Shown here in pieces: positions 19,891 through 23,089 of a DNA stretch of 23,089 nt. Made by a program: the position numbers and the translations under genes. Numbering within the stretch: position 1 is the stretch's first letter; each line of letters starts with the position of its first letter. This DNA is from a virus. The DNA is taken from IMG/VR virus record IMGVR_UViG_3300046538_000027, positions 1-23,089 of that record; one strand, written 5' to 3'. The notes beneath the pieces were generated by a model that saw nothing but the letters and a program-made list of their open reading frames with translations, was not told the DNA's origin and did not search any database.

Positions 19891-21277
19891 CCGCGGCCTC
19901 CGTCGTAGTCCTCGTCGCAAGTGCTGCCAGAACGTTCCGGCCAGCCGCACGCTGCTTCTCACGCAGCGCCTCATCGATCTGCTGCGAATCCAGCCCCAGC
20001 AATTCGAGGCCAACACGCGTCTCAGCAAGCCACGGCACCGCAGCCAGCTGCTTACCGCCCGCATCTGCCTGGGCAGAACGAGACAGGTACAGCGGAGAAC
20101 GCCACTTCGGTTCGATGCTCGAATACACGTCCGGAACCGAGCTCAACCCGTTCTGAATCGCCAGAGCACGAGCGACAGACCGGCGGATCGACACAGACCA
20201 GTCATCCGTCGCACCCTCAGCCTCAGCAATCAACGCGTCACGGCCCTGGATGTACGAACCCTCCGAAGTCGGATTCGCCATGTCAGACAGAGCGAAATCA
20301 GAGTCAGGCAGGTCGAACTCACGAGCCATCAGCTTCGCCTGCGCGTTCAACTGCGCCAGATGCGGCTCAGGAGACTCCGCAGACAGCTGCTTGAAGTCAG
20401 CACGAGGCTGGTTCGCGTCCTCATCGTCCGGGATGCCCAGAACACGGCCCATGACCATCTGCCAAGCAGGCTTCATCGCACCGTTCGCGTCACGGAACAG
20501 CGAATCGGAACCACCCAGCAAGACCATCTTCGGGATCGCGTAGATGTCCATGTGCGCCTCGAGGCGCATCAGGGCACGGAGCGCGCTGTCCTGGATCGAC
20601 ATGGCCGGCCGAGAGATCCGCGAACGGCCCATGCGCCGAGAAGCACGAGGCCGGTAGACAAGTGGGTCTACTGGGATGCCGAAGCCGTGAACCTGACGTG
20701 TGACTGACCACTCAGCGCCGGACTTCTCCGCACTGATGATCAGATTCGGCAGGTACAGCACAAACGCAGTGATTTTGTTGCCGTCACGGCCCGTCACCGA
20801 CAGGAAGTTGTCGAGCTGCCGGCGACGAACGTTCCAGTCGCCGGTGCTGTTCAGCGCGTCACGCGCATGCACCAGCGCTCGAGGCTCATCCGCGCCGCCC
20901 TGCGTCGTCACAAGGTACGAGACGCCGTAGATCAGCGAGTCAGTGCGTGCCTGCGACAGCTCAGCGAACAGGAAGTTGCTGTCCTGCAGCTCCTGCATGC
21001 CAGCAGCAGCCAGATCGCCATCGTTCCAGACGAAACGCTCAAGGTTGCAGCGACGAGCAAGCCCATCGACACCCTTCGCAGTCCAACCCAGCACCATAGC
21101 CAGCTGCTCATACTGCGGCGGAATCACCGTGCCGATCTGCGAAACAGCGTGCCGGCCGTCGTAATACGCAGCACGGCTCAGATTGCGCGGCAACTTGTGA
21201 TCCAGCTGCTCGATCAGATGATTCAGCGTCAACACTTCATCATCAGAGAACCCAGAAATACGGATCTGCTCACTCAC
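19844..21277 (-). CDS. Portal protein
   Basis: A 477-aa protein beginning at GTG 21277 in a GTGA overlap with the terminase stop. It has the SPP1 gp6-like portal pattern: ISGFSDDEVLTLNHLIEQLDHKLPR at the start, then the YEQLAMVLGWTAKGVDGLARRCNLERF segment, a SLIYGVSYLV helix, the crown region ALRALMRLEAHMDIYAIPKM and DSDFALSDMANPTSEGSYIQGRD near the tunnel. Portals form the dodecameric ring through which DNA is packaged and released. The C-terminal 100 residues are Ala-rich and helical. Length is normal for the family. Confidence 0.9.
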   Translation of the reverse strand: MSEQIRISGFSDDEVLTLNHLIEQLDHKLPRNLSRAAYYDGRHAVSQIGTVIPPQYEQLAMVLGWTAKGVDGLARRCNLERFVWNDGDLAAAGMQELQDSNFLFAELSQARTDSLIYGVSYLVTTQGGADEPRALVHARDALNSTGDWNVRRRQLDNFLSVTGRDGNKITAFVLYLPNLIISAEKSGAEWSVTRQVHGFGIPVDPLVYRPRASRRMGRSRISRPAMSIQDSALRALMRLEAHMDIYAIPKMVLLGGSDSLFRDANGAMKPAWQMVMGRVLGIPDDEDANQPRADFKQLSAESPEPHLAQLNAQAKLMAREFDLPDSDFALSDMANPTSEGSYIQGRDALIAEAEGATDDWSVSIRRSVARALAIQNGLSSVPDVYSSIEPKWRSPLYLSRSAQADAGGKQLAAVPWLAETRVGLELLGLDSQQIDEALREKQRAAGRNVLAALATRTTTEAADGVSVAVPVGAESGS

Positions 21278-22749
21278 ATGATCACCGCAATCCTGTCTCC
21301 GGACTTACCCTGACGCTTCACGTTCTCGTTCTGCGCACCCCACAAGGCCAAAGACGCAGAAACAATCGGAGTGATGTCAGACATCGCATCCTTCCGATTC
21401 CACGCCCAGGCACCCGCCAACGGCCGCTTACGCGCCACCGACAACGCCACATTCATCTGCGGCTGATCCGTATGAAACAACTGCTGCGACATCACACCAT
21501 CAAACAGAGCCGCACAAGCCACAGCCATATCCCGACCCTCAGCAGCAGCTAAAGTCACAACAACGTCCGTACCCTTCAAGTACCAACGCCCGTTCTTCCG
21601 CTTCTCCACCAAGCCAGTCATCTCATCCACGACGACGGCGTGGAGACGATTACGGCCAGCGCGGGACTCAACCCACGCGGGCACCCAATCGACGCCCTTG
21701 CGCTGCTCATCGAGCTCCACATGCCAACGCCCGTCCGGACGCTTACCCGCAAGACTCACCGAAGCGACCTTGCGATCCGGAGCGACGTCGATAGCGATCG
21801 AAAGACGTTCGATCGGCATGCTCGCCGGGTCGGCCGCCAAGTTCCACGATTCCTCATCGATGACACGATGCTGCGAATCGGCATCCCAAATGCCCATCGC
21901 CTCACGGAGAAATGAATCCTCCGACAACTGCTTCCGCATACGCAGGATCGCCTCAAGAGGCGTTCGATGCGGATGCGATGGGTTTGCTACCTTGATCTGA
22001 TCAAGATCATCAGGCGAAGCGTCCCGTTCCGCAGAAAACTCCACATACAGTCCGTCACCCTTGCCAGACCCGACATCTAGCGCATCCTTGCGAAGACGCT
22101 CGAATACCTCACCCGGATCGATTGGGCGCGGCGGAGTGCCAGTAAAAACAGCCAGCGCATTAGACGACGCGTTCATGGCCGGCAGCATGTCGTCCAGAGC
22201 GCGTTCGGTGAGGATCTGCGCTTCATCAAACACTTCAAGATCGACACCGGCAAAACCACGACCGAAGCCAGCCTCACGAGCACCAAACAGCACTCGAGAC
22301 TTGTTCCGGAACAGGATCGCTTCTTCGCCAGACCCGTTGAAGATGTTCTCGATCTGCGGCGAGACTTTGCGGCGACCAGCCATGCTTTTCATCGACTGGA
22401 ACGTCTCTTTAGCTGTCTTCAGTCGGTGTGCCGTCCACAGAACAGTTGTGCCAGGAGTGTTCAGGCACAGGGCAAACACGATTGCGCCAAGCGTGTACGT
22501 CTTGCCCGTCTGCCGCGGAATGCTGACAGCAACACCGCCAACAGTTGCCGCATACTTGCCATCCGCACGCTTTGCAAGAATGGCTCGCCCGAGCCCGTCC
22601 TGCCAGTCATCGAACGACAGCCCAATCTTCTGGGCGGTGTCGCGAACTCCCGGCCACCCAGTTGAAGCGATACCCGCTGGCAGAATCACATGACGAGCAG
22701 CCTCAGATAGCCTCGGCGTCCCAGTCTTCGTCTGCTGTGACACCGCCAT
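21274..22749 (-). CDS. Terminase large subunit
   Basis: A 491-aa protein beginning at ATG 22749 with AGGAGG upstream, overlapping the small subunit gene by 47 nt. The ATPase domain has a Walker A-type SIPRQTGKTYT, an adenine-binding DDWQDGLGRAI segment, Walker B LEVFDEAQ and coupling motif FTGTPP. The nuclease domain begins near AIDVAPDRK with its first acidic residue; VVDEMTG supplies another. It packages DNA into the prohead and cuts concatemers. Headful and cos mechanisms cannot be told apart here. All core motifs appear intact. Confidence 0.9.
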   Translation of the reverse strand: MAVSQQTKTGTPRLSEAARHVILPAGIASTGWPGVRDTAQKIGLSFDDWQDGLGRAILAKRADGKYAATVGGVAVSIPRQTGKTYTLGAIVFALCLNTPGTTVLWTAHRLKTAKETFQSMKSMAGRRKVSPQIENIFNGSGEEAILFRNKSRVLFGAREAGFGRGFAGVDLEVFDEAQILTERALDDMLPAMNASSNALAVFTGTPPRPIDPGEVFERLRKDALDVGSGKGDGLYVEFSAERDASPDDLDQIKVANPSHPHRTPLEAILRMRKQLSEDSFLREAMGIWDADSQHRVIDEESWNLAADPASMPIERLSIAIDVAPDRKVASVSLAGKRPDGRWHVELDEQRKGVDWVPAWVESRAGRNRLHAVVVDEMTGLVEKRKNGRWYLKGTDVVVTLAAAEGRDMAVACAALFDGVMSQQLFHTDQPQMNVALSVARKRPLAGAWAWNRKDAMSDITPIVSASLALWGAQNENVKRQGKSGDRIAVIM

Positions 22750-23011
22750 CCTCTTCAGCCTCCTGGCGCACCTTCAGCTTGATAGCCTCAATCTCCTTGC
22801 CGAGCTCCTGAAGCCGACGAGACAAAGCCGCGAGATCACGCGGAGGGCAATTCGGGTCCTCAACCGTGATCGCCACTCGACGACGCAAAGCGACCAAGAG
22901 CTCGAGCTGTTCACCCGACTCGGCCGCATCAGTAATCGACATAGGGGCCGAACGCCCAGGCGCTGTCTCGTTCTTTCCAACCGCACGAAGCGGTGACTTG
23001 CGAGCAGCCAT
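22703..23011 (-). CDS. Terminase small subunit
   Basis: ATG 23011 follows GGGAGG closely; the frame upstream lacks a site. The 102-aa protein has a basic N-terminus (MAARKSPLRAVGKNETAPGR), a helical middle (LELLVALRRRVAITVED, RDLAALSRRLQELGKEIEAIK) and an acidic end. It is short for the group and lacks an obvious helix-turn-helix, but size, charge, coiled-coil part and the overlap with the large terminase all fit a small terminase of actinobacteriophages. It would recognise phage DNA and start packaging. Confidence 0.65.
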   Translation of the reverse strand: MAARKSPLRAVGKNETAPGRSAPMSITDAAESGEQLELLVALRRRVAITVEDPNCPPRDLAALSRRLQELGKEIEAIKLKVRQEAEEDGGVTADEDWDAEAI

Positions 23012-23089
23012 CACGCCTCCCGGGTATTGATACAAGACGACCAAAGTAGTTTGATAATCGTGGAAAAAGGTTACGGATAGAAGTCATCT
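23012..23089 (-). other. AT-rich leader upstream of the terminase genes
   Basis: This edge segment is much richer in A and T (roughly 60%) than the rest of the window and holds no gene. On the minus strand it contains several TATCAA-like stretches and TACTTT, any of which might serve as a -10 box, but no -10/-35 pair at standard spacing stands out. It could hold the late promoter or a packaging site. The region is cut off by the window edge. Confidence 0.35.

Noticed and set aside
19891-20064. N-terminal extension of the MuF protein
   Set aside because: Arg/Trp-rich sequence lies inside the portal gene; a strong ribosome site precedes the ATG at 19890.
1-23089. CRISPR array or insertion sequence
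   Set aside because: No evenly spaced palindromic repeats with unique spacers and no transposase or terminal repeats were seen.

Overview
The window is a high-GC, densely packed structural (late) region of a tailed siphovirus. It is either a phage genome or a prophage of an actinobacterial host. The evidence is the synteny terminase, portal, MuF, scaffold, HK97-fold capsid, connectors, major tail protein, frameshifted tail chaperones, tape measure, Dit, Gp37-like tail protein, fibres and lysis. Use of GTG and TTG starts behind strong Shine-Dalgarno sites, a ReqiPepy6 Gp37-like protein and an MuF protein also fit. The host genus cannot be fixed from the sequence. No integrase, repressor or replication gene is visible.

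Layout from right to left, which is the direction of late transcription (minus strand): terminase small subunit (23011), large terminase, portal, MuF-like protein, scaffold, major capsid, a 46-aa protein, four head-tail connector or tail completion proteins, and a T-tailed intrinsic terminator at the head/tail boundary. Next come a 45-aa protein, the major tail protein with tandem hairpins, the tail chaperones G and G-T joined by a -1 frameshift at GGGAAAA (14422-14428), the tape measure (TTG start), Dit, two tail/baseplate proteins and an S74-like fibre. A hairpin and three 10-bp iterons separate these from the lysis cassette: an M15-type endolysin, a holin, a 131-aa unknown, a tail-anchored coiled-coil protein and a membrane-anchored collagen-like protein. 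The operon ends with a second fibre-like protein and a 37-aa protein. Nearly all junctions overlap by 1, 4, 8 or 47 nt, indicating translational coupling.

Three genes run against this operon on the plus strand: an 80-aa protein (848-1090), a membrane-anchored SGNH hydrolase (1188-1955) and a 60-aa two-helix membrane protein (13773-13955) that exactly fills the gap between the tape measure and chaperone genes. Each has a TANNNT box 6-8 nt before its start codon and no convincing Shine-Dalgarno site. This points to leaderless, independently expressed 'moron'-type genes, and it is the most unusual feature of the window.

The left 850 nt differ from the rest. They hold a leftward gene running off the edge (start 161), a tRNA-Thr(UGU)-like element or attP-like 3' tRNA half (249-346), a leftward 60-aa gene with a well-formed promoter and palindromic operator candidate (612-641), and a perfect 17-bp hairpin (721-758). 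This looks like the junction between the late block and a leftward early or lysogeny region outside the window.
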